A DNA stretch of 7,733 nt from an uncultured Eubacteriales bacterium (GCA_934408795.1 CAKRVQ010000047.1:1-7733); one strand, 5' to 3'. Shown: positions 1 through 5,639, counted from the stretch's first letter. Notes: generated from the sequence alone by a model not told the origin. Numbers and translations: made by a program.

Positions 1-721
1 GGAATTTCTTATCCGACTGTATTGCCTGCGTAATAAATTTTCCGTCGCGGAATAAAGCATAAGTGGTCACGGGTGCGGGCGCGTTTCGGGCTGTCTCTCT
101 GTCGGTAATATGAATGACCTTCAGCGGGATGTTGTTTGCCTTTGCCGCTTCTTCCACCCTCGGCACCCAGTAGTAGGTAAACGGACATTGGTCGGTATAG
201 TATAAAACAAACCCCTTTTCGTCTGTTTTCGGATGGCGGGCGCACCCCTTAAATCTCGAGGGCTTTGCATCGGGATCCAGCGGCAGATACATGAGCGTTA
301 TACCGCAATCGGAGATATCGGCGACCGCGAAGCCTTTGTAAGCCATATATTTAGGATCCGAGAGAAACTCCCGCTTGCGGCCGTCCGAGGAAAGAATACA
401 GATGCCTTTCTTTCCTCCCGCCTCGGCATCGCGAATGCATTCGCCGAGCAGATCGTTTGAATATCCGTGTCCTTTTATGGATCCGGCGATCCACAGACAG
501 TTGATGTATATGTATCCGTCAGCTTCTATCGGGATCCATGCATTTTCGGCGGGTATGTATTCGATAAAGCACTTTCCCCGCTCCTCACTGCGGTAAAAGA
601 CAAGACCTTCGTCGAAGCGGCGCTTCATCCATTCCTTTTTGCAAACACTCTGCTTACCGGACATTGCGCAGCATATATGCTCGCGGTCTATGTTTTCTTT
701 GGTGATCCTTATATAGTTCAT
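1..721 (-). CDS. yoaP: YoaP-type GNAT N-acetyltransferase with C-terminal thioredoxin-like domain (partial, 3' end outside window)
   Basis: An open frame of 240 codons runs from the ATG at 721 to the left edge with no stop. The start is fixed by AGGAGG (728-733) six bases upstream. Residues 1-145 read as a GNAT acetyltransferase: CFIEYIPAENAW near 51-62 is the central strand, and IKGHGYSN (82-89) is the acetyl-CoA loop. From about 170 the protein continues into the YoaP C-terminal domain, with YYTDQCPFT (174-182) and NAPAPVTTY (213-221), a layout like a thioredoxin fold whose CxxC has only its first cysteine, plus a cis-Pro-like loop. From family knowledge the enzyme moves an acetyl group from acetyl-CoA to an unknown amine in the cytoplasm. 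The Bacillus homologue is about 250 residues, so only the last few are missing. It may be read from the promoter at 1219-1246 through a leader of about 490 nt; no closer promoter is convincing. Confidence 0.85.
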   Translation of the reverse strand, partial: MNYIRITKENIDREHICCAMSGKQSVCKKEWMKRRFDEGLVFYRSEERGKCFIEYIPAENAWIPIEADGYIYINCLWIAGSIKGHGYSNDLLGECIRDAEAGGKKGICILSSDGRKREFLSDPKYMAYKGFAVADISDCGITLMYLPLDPDAKPSRFKGCARHPKTDEKGFVLYYTDQCPFTYYWVPRVEEAAKANNIPLKVIHITDRETARNAPAPVTTYALFRDGKFITQAIQSDKKF

Positions 722-819
722 TGTGAACCTCCTGTTCCTATAGGTCTCGGTGTGTATATGCCGACGGTGGGGACTGTTGACCGCAGCGTCTGCATCCGCG
801 CCCGCCTGAAGGACAAATC

Positions 820-986
820 GGTCGAAGGGCAGCGCCGCGAAGCGCCGAAGGCGCGGTAAACGGGAATTGTCATACCGCCGTTTCCAAAAAACATCGCTTT
901 TTCTGCGGTGCCCCGTTCCCGTACCTCGCCTTGCTGCCCGTTTTGCGCCCTTCCTCCGGAAGGGCGCGCGGCGCTGCCCTTCGGTC
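820..986 (-). repeat. Structured inverted-repeat element, copy A (MITE-like)
   Basis: The ends are a perfect 17-bp inverted repeat, cgaagggcagcgccgcg at 823-839 against 967-983, extendable to 820-986 with wobble pairs. Inside, read on the minus strand, come a 10-bp hairpin (945-967, 3-base loop), an AAACGGG/CCCGTTT pair (937-943 with 858-864) that closes a variable region, and a second hairpin GCGCC-TTC-GGCGC (842-854). The same order of parts occurs in copy B at 5640-5821 on the other strand. No open frame, transposase or clear target duplication is visible. It may be a non-autonomous mobile element moved in trans, or a structured RNA unit. It lies in the leader of the yoaP gene. Confidence 0.7.
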
Positions 987-999
987 AGGTTGCTACTTA

Positions 1000-1211
1000 A
1001 AGATAAATAGGAGACATGGCTCGACTCCCTTAAGCTGACGGGAGCCAAGCCTCGTCGTCTGTCAGCGTCCCCTTTTCGGCGCTCTTCGCCCTTTTTGCTT
1101 TGATGCGTGCTCAGAATCCGCGAGACAGATCCGAACCGACCGAGATCGCGCTCAAATGAATGCTCGCTTATAATAAAGAGCGTCGGTTTCGATACTGCCG
1201 ACGCCCCCCGA
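1000..1211 (-). ncRNA. Candidate structured RNA with H-type pseudoknot (free-standing RNA or yoaP leader)
   Basis: A consensus promoter (1219-1246) fires leftward into a region with no reading frame. The predicted RNA opens with a 7-bp hairpin GCGTCGG/CCGACGC (1180-1204), has a small GGCG/CGCC hairpin at 1078-1090, and ends in a compact fold at 1010-1072. There GGGGAC pairs with GTCTCC (1067-1072 with 1010-1015) around a 12-bp stem (1040-1051 with 1018-1029, two G-U pairs), and GCTGAC (1061-1066) pairs with GTCAGC (1034-1039) in the stem's loop, giving a pseudoknot. The U-rich TATTTATCTTT that follows could end the transcript near 1000 at about 210 nt; otherwise it is a leader of yoaP. I do not match it to a riboswitch, 6S, tmRNA, SRP or RNase P signature. 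Confidence 0.5.
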
Positions 1212-1218
1212 TAGGATA

Positions 1219-1246
1219 ATTATATCATTTGAATCGTTAATGTCAA
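1219..1246 (-). promoter_or_regulatory. Sigma-A promoter for the candidate RNA / yoaP leader
   Basis: On the minus strand TTGACA (1241-1246) is followed after 16 bases by TATAAT (1219-1224), both perfect consensus boxes. Transcription would start near 1210-1212, just before the GGGGGG that opens the first hairpin of the candidate RNA. Boxes this strong suggest a highly expressed transcript. Confidence 0.75.
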
Positions 1247-1489
1247 TCGTAATAAGAATCGCCGTACACAAAACAACCTTTCTCTTCAACGGCTGCACAG
1301 TGGGGAACGAACCCAAAGCATCACCGATTTAATACGATATATCCGTCCGAGATCGGTCGGCATTTTGTAACAATATATCGGACATCGCTTTTTCGGTTCG
1401 GCGCGAAAAAAGCGCACCAAAACCGATCGCCGAATCGGAAAAGCTATATCCCTCGCAACAAAGTCCCTTTCTTGGTACTGCAATTGCGA
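1247..1489. other. Non-coding stretch between the two divergent transcription units
   Basis: No reading frame here has a ribosome binding site or a recognisable product. An imperfect 18-bp palindrome ccgtccgagatcggtcgg (1343-1360) and a short ccgat/atcgg dyad at about 1424-1439 are the only structures seen. The GC content falls towards the AT-rich cassette on the right, so the cassette's left border probably lies in this stretch. No direct repeat or integrase marks it. Confidence 0.4.
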
Positions 1490-1495
1490 TATAAT
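1490..1495 (+). promoter_or_regulatory. Possible -10 box for the ATP-grasp cassette
   Basis: TATAAT at 1490-1495 lies about 70 bases before the ATP-grasp start codon and is the best plus-strand box in the region. No good -35 hexamer sits 16-18 bases upstream, so it would be weak or activator-dependent. Confidence 0.3.
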
Positions 1496-1564
1496 ACCAT
1501 ATGACGATTGAAAGAGCTGAGTTTAGGTACACAAAAAGGCATTGCATTCGGAGGGGGTAATTTA

Positions 1565-2308
1565 ATGACCGTGTACATTCAATCAGATAAAAACCATATT
1601 CCTCATAATTATAATTTTTTCAGCGCCTATCAGGGCTTTATGGAAATGGGATTTGAAACGGTAATGTTTTATGAGCAAAACGAACTTTCGGAAAGCAAAA
1701 AAGAGGATATTGTCGTCGGATATGTTGACAATGTACGACAGAGACTGTGCGATTTCGGAATTACAACTCCAGAAATTGATTATCCCGAAGAATTAAAAAA
1801 CTTTTTGGGCAGAAAAATTTGGAAAGCAAAGCTCAGTCAAATAGCTAATGTTCCGGAAAGATGGCCTGTGTTTATAAAACCGGTCGAAGATAAGAAATTC
1901 ACAGGCACTGTTGTTAAGTCTCCAAAAGATTTAATCGGTTGTGGAACATTTGGTGAGAATCCTAATGTGTTCTGCTCGGAAATAGTTAATTTTAAAGCTG
2001 AATGGCGATGCTTTGTAAGGTATGGCAAAATTTTAGATGTCAGACCGTATAAAGGCGATTGGAGATTGCATTATGATTATGCCGTAATCGAAAAGGCTGT
2101 ATCCGAATTCAGTTTAGGTCCAAAAGCGTATGCAATCGATTTCGGCTTGGCAGACAACGGAAAAACATTGATGATTGAGGTAAATGACGGATATGCATTG
2201 AGTAGTTACGGCTTGTTTTATCTTGATTATGCAAAGTTGTTATCGGCACGGTGGGCAGAACTAACGCATACAACCGATGAATGTGCATTTTATACTTTTT
2301 CATTGTAA
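1565..2308 (+). CDS. ATP-grasp domain protein, R2K clade (DUF4343-like)
   Basis: The ATG at 1565 is chosen because GGAGGGGG (1550-1557) lies seven bases upstream; the frame stays open to a TTG at 1508 but nothing supports starting there. The product has 247 residues. Features typical of ATP-grasp ligases are the nucleotide-binding lysine strand PVFIKPVEDKKFTG (about residues 101-114), EWRCFVRYGKILDVRPYKGD in the second half, and the metal-binding strand IEVNDGYALSSYGL near the C-terminus. The fold and spacing resemble the R2K clade, enzymes predicted to join an amino group to a carboxylate using ATP, often on peptides and often in phage or mobile contexts. The substrate is unknown. It heads a three-gene cassette (gaps of 32 and 47 bases) that is visibly AT-richer than its flanks, which suggests transfer. 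The ATP-grasp call is firm; the clade assignment is less so. Confidence 0.8.
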   Translation: MTVYIQSDKNHIPHNYNFFSAYQGFMEMGFETVMFYEQNELSESKKEDIVVGYVDNVRQRLCDFGITTPEIDYPEELKNFLGRKIWKAKLSQIANVPERWPVFIKPVEDKKFTGTVVKSPKDLIGCGTFGENPNVFCSEIVNFKAEWRCFVRYGKILDVRPYKGDWRLHYDYAVIEKAVSEFSLGPKAYAIDFGLADNGKTLMIEVNDGYALSSYGLFYLDYAKLLSARWAELTHTTDECAFYTFSL

Positions 2309-2340
2309 AAAATCGGTTAAAAACAAACGGAGGAATTATT

Positions 2341-2583
2341 ATGGTACGGGTGAAAAATTTTAAGTATGAAAACGGAAACATCGAGGCGGACATATATCCT
2401 GAGAGCTCCACAGTTCCGGGTAAAGTTATCGTTAGCCCGGATGGTAAAATGGTAGAATATACATTGCCTGAAGGTTACGAATACTGTACGATCCATGTGT
2501 CGCACGCAAGGTGGTTCATTTACAAAAATTTTGATAAAATCCTTGATAGCGAAATTACCCAACAACTGATTATGTGGTATTGA
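2341..2583 (+). CDS. Small hypothetical protein (80 aa) of the ATP-grasp cassette
   Basis: The start ATG at 2341 has GGAGG (2329-2333) seven bases upstream; an earlier in-frame ATG at 2281 lies inside the ATP-grasp gene and has no such site. The 80-residue product is soluble, with no signal peptide or membrane segment. Its first half alternates polar and hydrophobic residues (VKNFKYENGNIEADIYP; KVIVSPDGKMVEYTLPEGYEY), which suggests a small beta-sheet domain. The second half looks helical and ends in the unusual LIMWY. I do not recognise the family. It lies 32 bases after the ATP-grasp gene on the same strand and shares its AT-rich composition, so the two are probably co-transcribed. It could be a partner or substrate of the ligase, but only gene order supports that. 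Confidence 0.75.
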   Translation: MVRVKNFKYENGNIEADIYPESSTVPGKVIVSPDGKMVEYTLPEGYEYCTIHVSHARWFIYKNFDKILDSEITQQLIMWY

Positions 2584-2630
2584 GTACCTGATAACATATA
2601 TTTGTCAGTTTTAACGGAGGTTACAATACT

Positions 2631-3071
2631 ATGAAAGCATTTGATGACGGACCGCAAAACAAAGAAACATTAAAGGCTTCTTACGGGTTTGTTCAAGAAC
2701 TTGAAGTAATGATAAGCGATCCGCTTCCCAACCGCACTGTTGCAGAAACGGAAACGATTTTAAGTAGTTATACGACTACACAAGAGTTGGCTGACGCATA
2801 TGCCGTTGTACACAATAAATTTTGGTGGGTCGCGGACAATGAATCTGATTATGACAAGTGTACGAATGAATATAAAAAGGCATGTGATATAACGGATTCA
2901 TGGGGCGAACTTTTAAACCGTTTTGAGGATGCAATTGTTTCTTTAGAAAGAAAAACAAGTGCGGGGGAAGATTCCTTTATTAAAAACAATGTTCTTAAGG
3001 ATTTTATGAAAAGTCACAATTACCGTGACGGTCGTGGCTGGTGGGTAAAGTGTGACAAATCATTCATTTGA
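2631..3071 (+). CDS. Hypothetical protein (146 aa), third gene of the ATP-grasp cassette
   Basis: The ATG at 2631 follows GGAGG (2616-2620) by ten bases. The 146-residue product looks mostly alpha-helical and acidic in its first two thirds (TVAETETILSSYTTTQELAD, then NESDYDKCTNEYKKACDITD) and carries no signal peptide or membrane segment. The C-terminal part is more basic and aromatic (FMKSHNYRDGRGWWVKCDKS) and might be a binding or structural motif. Three cysteines are present (two in the middle helix region, one near the end), but they do not form a CxxC metal site. I do not recognise the family. The gene lies 47 bases downstream of the 80-aa gene, and nothing else on this strand follows before the tRNA terminator. 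Its function is unknown. Confidence 0.7.
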   Translation: MKAFDDGPQNKETLKASYGFVQELEVMISDPLPNRTVAETETILSSYTTTQELADAYAVVHNKFWWVADNESDYDKCTNEYKKACDITDSWGELLNRFEDAIVSLERKTSAGEDSFIKNNVLKDFMKSHNYRDGRGWWVKCDKSFI

Positions 3072-3091
3072 GATTATTTGTTGTCCGGAGC

Positions 3092-3111
3092 TTGCCTGGA
3101 AAATCAGGCAA
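3092..3111 (+). other. Short perfect hairpin after the cassette
   Basis: TTGCCTG (3092-3098) and CAGGCAA (3105-3111) form a 7-bp stem with a 6-base loop 20 bases after the stop of the last cassette gene. No T-run follows, so it may protect the mRNA 3' end rather than stop transcription. Confidence 0.45.
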
Positions 3112-3142
3112 AAGTACGTTCAAAGAGCGTCCGCAGCGTTTT

Positions 3143-3180
3143 TTGAATTCGATTTAGTATTGCTTCAATACGACATTCAA
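3143..3180 (+). terminator. AT-rich dyad, possible weak terminator of the cassette
   Basis: TTGAAT (3143-3148) pairs with ATTCAA (3175-3180), TCG with CGA inside it, and TATTG/CAATA (3158-3162, 3166-3170) forms the top. A T-rich tract, tatattttgattt, follows on the plus strand. The stem is interrupted and poor in GC, so the terminator call is weak. Confidence 0.3.
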
Positions 3181-3217
3181 TATATTTTGATTTATGAATT
3201 TGCATTTTTCGGCTTAT

Positions 3218-3268
3218 AAAAATGACAAATCCGAACCCCTCACCGATTGGTTTAGGGTTCGGATTTGT
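3218..3268 (-). terminator. Intrinsic terminator of tRNA-Leu
   Basis: A perfect 14-bp stem (3255-3268 with 3225-3238) is followed on the minus strand by CATTTTTATA. It begins seven bases after the encoded CCA end of tRNA-Leu, so it ends that transcript. Its strength would also block leftward read-through into the opposing cassette. Confidence 0.9.
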
Positions 3269-3274
3269 ACTGTT

Positions 3275-3361
3275 TGGTGCGGGTAAGAGGACTTGAACCT
3301 CCACCGAGTTGCCCCGACTAGAACCTGAATCTAGCGCGTCTGCCAATTCCGCCATACCCGC
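3275..3361 (-). tRNA. tRNA-Leu (anticodon CAG)
   Basis: The acceptor stem GCGGGTA (3355-3361) pairs with TACCCGC (3279-3285), followed by discriminator A (3278) and an encoded CCA end (3275-3277 with the A at 3278 before it). The D arm GGCGGAATTGGCAGACGC is the standard leucine form. The anticodon stem CTAGA/TCTAG encloses TTCAGGT, giving anticodon CAG, which reads CUG codons. A long variable arm (CGGGGCAACTCGG) confirms a class II tRNA, and GGTTCAAGTCC gives the T arm. All helices pair, so the gene should be functional. A terminator follows immediately, and transcription probably starts at the promoter at 3703-3731. Confidence 0.97.
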
Positions 3362-3696
3362 ATATTTCTGTTTCTCGGGCAGCCGCGTCCGAGGGACAAT
3401 TACGGTGTTCAAAACCGACGGCAGTTCGGTAACTGCTGTCTGTTTTGAACGTCACGCATTCGTTGTTCGCTGCACCGTCCGCAGGACGCGCTCGCTTAAA
3501 ACGGCACCGATTCGGAAAGCGTACAAAGAGTTAAACTCCCTACATTTTACACGGCGGGAGTATCCGAGGCGGAGCCTGCACATTCGGCTGAAAGCTTACT
3601 TCCGGCTTATTCCGCATTCGAAATGCAAATGAAAAGGAGAACCATTCCTTATCATTTTGCATATGACACATACTGCGTACAACGCGTTTCGGTCAC
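3362..3696 (-). ncRNA. Structured leader of the tRNA-Leu transcript (candidate ncRNA)
   Basis: Between the promoter at 3703-3731 and the tRNA lie about 335 non-coding bases. Structures on the minus strand are a hairpin at 3623-3662 (ATGCAAAATGA with TCATTTGCAT, one bulge, plus AAGGA/TCCTT), a hairpin CCGA..AGGC/GCCT.CGG at about 3565-3590, ACTCCC/GGGAGT at about 3535-3556, CGTCC/GGACG at about 3475-3488, and a 44-base near-perfect hairpin at 3407-3450. No frame in this leader has a ribosome binding site. It is either a leader removed when the tRNA is processed, or a separate small RNA sharing the tRNA's transcript. No known RNA family was recognised. Confidence 0.4.
3407..3450. repeat. 44-bp near-perfect palindrome upstream of tRNA-Leu
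   Basis: GTTCAAAAC (3407-3415) matches GTTTTGAAC (3442-3450), then after one mismatch GAC/GTC, a G-T pair and GCAGTT/AACTGC around the loop CGGT. The dyad is centred at 3428/3429. It would form a strong RNA hairpin in the tRNA leader, or could be a protein-binding site in DNA. No T-run follows on either strand, so it is not a normal terminator. Confidence 0.7.
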
Positions 3697-3702
3697 CTAA
3701 AT

Positions 3703-3731
3703 ATCATATCAATAAATTTGTTCCGTGTCAA
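3703..3731 (-). promoter_or_regulatory. Sigma-A promoter for the tRNA-Leu transcript
   Basis: On the minus strand TTGACA (3726-3731) is followed after 17 bases by TATGAT (3703-3708). The start site would be near 3696, about 335 bases before the 5' end of tRNA-Leu. It lies just after the stop of the metallo-hydrolase gene, so the tRNA does not depend on that operon. Confidence 0.75.
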
Positions 3732-3770
3732 GACAAAAATAATTCTTTTTTGCTTTTCCGTTATGCGGGA

Positions 3771-4601
3771 TCAGTCAAACTCATAGTCACCGTAGGCGGC
3801 AGGAAAGCTTGCCTGCACGCCGAGTTGTTCCATCCATGCGCGTGTCTCAAGGGTGCGCCAGGGACCTGTGCCGTATCCTTCGCCGTTATCGTTGTTCCAC
3901 AGCCAATCGGGCGTCGGCCAAAGGCATATCCTAGGCATAATAAGCTTATACATATTGAAATCAACGCCCCATTGTCCGTGGTGCGCCATTTGAACGATAT
4001 CGCAGCTGAGCTTCTCGGCTGAATCGTCGATCAGGAACTGCTGTCCGTTTTCGGCGAGATCGCCTAAAAACAGAACATCCCGTTTCGGAAAATGCGCCCG
4101 CAAAACGATACTTGTATCGTTCACACTTCTGAAGCGGTCGGAGTCCCCGAGCGAGTTTATCACTTCTATCACGACGCCGAAGTCGAACAGGTCTCCCGCA
4201 CCTATGGCGGACACATTGAGAGAGTGCTCATTAACGAGTTTCAAGAAGTCTCTGAGCGGCTTTTCTTCAGTCGGCTCTGTCCGACCGACCCATTCGATCG
4301 GAGGAAAACTGAAACAGAGGCGGTCTATTTGTATATTGAGCTTGCCGCGTTCCAGCAATCGAAGGAGGGCACCGAAGTGGTCATCATGAGCGTGTGTTAT
4401 GAACCATGCAGATATTCTTCCGCCCTTATTTATAAGAAAGCCTTCAAGAAAGTCAGCATCCTCATCGCAGTATTGGCCGCCGTCTATCATAATCAGTCTT
4501 CCGTCGGGCGTCTCGATAAGATACGACATCATCTGCCTGCCGTTTTTGCCCGAAAACTGATACAGCTTGCCTCCGCCGAGATTCAGATGAACTTTATTCA
4601 T
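3771..4601 (-). CDS. Metallo-beta-lactamase-fold hydrolase (ComEC-like MBL domain, stand-alone)
   Basis: The ATG at 4601 is preferred: CGGAG lies ten bases upstream, whereas the GTG at 4610 has that motif only one base away. The 276-residue product has no signal peptide or membrane segment. Metal-site features of the fold are MIDGG (38-42), THAHDDH (69-75; His70, His72, Asp74, His75), NDTSIVL (161-167), FLGDLAENG (178-186; Asp181) and MAHHGQWG (205-212; His207). The NDTS and AHHG motifs resemble the soluble domain of ComEC-type proteins rather than antibiotic-degrading lactamases. The likely role is hydrolysis of a phosphoester or similar bond with two zinc ions; the substrate is unknown. It lies 58 bases downstream of the SGNH hydrolase gene with no promoter seen between, so the two probably share a transcript. 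The tail WPTPDWLWNNDNGEGYGTGPW carries several tryptophans. Confidence 0.88.
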   Translation of the reverse strand: MNKVHLNLGGGKLYQFSGKNGRQMMSYLIETPDGRLIMIDGGQYCDEDADFLEGFLINKGGRISAWFITHAHDDHFGALLRLLERGKLNIQIDRLCFSFPPIEWVGRTEPTEEKPLRDFLKLVNEHSLNVSAIGAGDLFDFGVVIEVINSLGDSDRFRSVNDTSIVLRAHFPKRDVLFLGDLAENGQQFLIDDSAEKLSCDIVQMAHHGQWGVDFNMYKLIMPRICLWPTPDWLWNNDNGEGYGTGPWRTLETRAWMEQLGVQASFPAAYGDYEFD

Positions 4602-4659
4602 AATGCACACGCTCCGTTGTTTTGTTTTAGGGTGACACTGTCGGAATTTTAATTGAAGA

Positions 4660-5313
4660 TCAGAGGCTTTCCAAGAACTTTCCGATCTTTTCCGCTAAAA
4701 CCATATGGCCGGCATCATTCGGATGGAGACCGTCGGGCACATATCTTTCTCTGATGACGGGCACATTCGGCTGAAGACCGCTTACGGCGAACAAATCAAG
4801 CACCGGCAATGAATAGTATTCGGCGACTTCTCTTATGATCTTTACATAAAGTGTAAGCGGTCCGATTGCTTTTTTGTACCCGTCGCCTCTCGGATCATTC
4901 TCGTTAGTACGGTGCAAAGGAGTAACGACGACTATCGGCATACCCGGATATTTTTCTATCAATGACGAATAAAGTGTATGCAGCGCACCGTAAAAGGTGT
5001 CGGGAGTACGGTCATCCATACCCCCTATGGGAGCATCCCCGTGGCCGAAATCGTTTGTACCGCCGAAGACGACAACGGCGTTTGCGTCGCTTTGCATTCC
5101 CGATACGCGTGAACAGAAATCAAGGTCCCATCGGGGTTCTCCGGATGCCTTTGACTGCCTTGCGATTCTTGTACCGCCGATTCCGTAATTCACGCAATGA
5201 GCGTTATATTTTCGGGCAATAATACTGCAGAATGTCTTGTCGTTTCCCGAAGTGCCGTGCCCTTCGGTTATGCTGTCCCCCAAGAAAAGGACGGTTTTAC
5301 CGCTGATTTCCAT
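4660..5313 (-). CDS. SGNH/GDSL-family hydrolase (esterase)
   Basis: The ATG at 5313 has GAGG seven bases upstream and gives 217 residues, normal for the family. All four blocks are present: FLGDSITEG (10-18, nucleophile Ser14), NYGIGGTR (42-49, oxyanion Gly), VVVFGGTNDFG (80-90, Asn87) and VPDGLHPNDAGH (192-203, Asp194 and His197). No signal peptide is visible, so the enzyme should be cytoplasmic. Relatives remove acetyl or other acyl groups from sugars and lipids; a role in deacetylating imported glycans is a guess, in keeping with the adjacent remnant of a DUF2961 gene, a family often found in carbohydrate loci. It is the first gene after the promoter at 5360-5388 and is followed by the MBL-fold hydrolase. 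Confidence 0.93.
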   Translation of the reverse strand: MEISGKTVLFLGDSITEGHGTSGNDKTFCSIIARKYNAHCVNYGIGGTRIARQSKASGEPRWDLDFCSRVSGMQSDANAVVVFGGTNDFGHGDAPIGGMDDRTPDTFYGALHTLYSSLIEKYPGMPIVVVTPLHRTNENDPRGDGYKKAIGPLTLYVKIIREVAEYYSLPVLDLFAVSGLQPNVPVIRERYVPDGLHPNDAGHMVLAEKIGKFLESL

Positions 5314-5359
5314 TTGCTTTCCTCATTTCCTCGGTGACATTATCCATATGTCAAGATTA

Positions 5360-5388
5360 ATATTACATCATCCCGTTGCGGATGTCAA
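5360..5388 (-). promoter_or_regulatory. Sigma-A promoter of the SGNH-MBL operon
   Basis: On the minus strand TTGACA (5383-5388) is followed after 17 bases by TAATAT (5360-5365). The start site would be near 5353, leaving a leader of about 40 bases. The -35 box begins eight bases after the stop of the upstream pseudogene. A second TTGACA at 5348-5353 has no matching -10 box. Confidence 0.75.
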
Positions 5389-5396
5389 CAGAAAAG

Positions 5397-5639
5397 TCAG
5401 ACTATCTCAAGTTCGTCACGCTCGGGAAATTCGGGGTAGTCGTCACTCAGGCAGTCGGAGTACCAATATGCTACGGAGGAAATATCATCGGTAAGGGGCA
5501 GATATCTTCAGCCGCTTCTCCATCCGAGGGCTCGGACGGTCACCTTCAGATCCTTTTCGAAGCAGATCGGATCGGGACGCGGCTGGATTTGACGCCGCGC
5601 CGACCGGGATCTGAACGGAAAGCCGATCGGAGTCTGAAT
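5397..5639 (-). pseudogene. 3' remnant of a DUF2961-family gene with an in-frame stop
   Basis: In one minus-strand frame, 5573 down to 5397 reads DPICFEKDLKVTVRALGWRS-G, then TGA (5508-5510), then RYLPLTDDISSVAYWYS and onward to ERDELEIV and a TGA stop at 5397-5399. This resembles the C-terminal end of DUF2961 proteins, where I expect a glycine at the TGA position (GGA to TGA needs one change). Between 5574 and 5639 the match fades, and element B begins at 5640, so the rest of the gene is missing. No start codon or ribosome binding site is present. DUF2961 proteins are linked to carbohydrate breakdown. The family match is from memory of conserved motifs and needs a profile search. Confidence 0.65.

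Noticed and set aside
1501..1560. A 19-codon upstream frame (ATG 1501 to TAA 1558) as a leader peptide of the ATP-grasp gene
   Set aside because: It has no ribosome binding site and would begin at about the predicted transcription start.
1508..1564. TTG start at 1508 for the ATP-grasp gene
   Set aside because: No ribosome binding site precedes it, and the extra residues are not like the family; GGAGGGGG marks the ATG at 1565.
3275..3361. tRNA-Leu 3' end as an attachment site with a second copy at the cassette's far border
   Set aside because: I found no repeat of the T-arm/acceptor sequence elsewhere in the window, and no integrase.
3309..3632. Plus-strand reading frame of 107 codons over tRNA-Leu and its leader
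   Set aside because: It crosses the tRNA gene antisense, has no ribosome binding site and follows the structured RNA.
3730..3752. CAAAAA/TTTTTG dyad after the MBL gene as its terminator
   Set aside because: The stem is only A-T pairs apart from its closing pair and it overlaps the tRNA promoter, so it is too weak to call.
4092..4652. Plus-strand reading frame of 186 codons opposite the MBL gene
   Set aside because: The minus-strand frame carries all the metallo-hydrolase motifs; this is its shadow.
5508..5510. In-frame TGA at an expected glycine, as in bacteria that read UGA as glycine
   Set aside because: Other genes here end on TGA (SGNH hydrolase, MBL hydrolase, anchored protein), and the reading frame is also truncated, so a pseudogene is the simpler answer.
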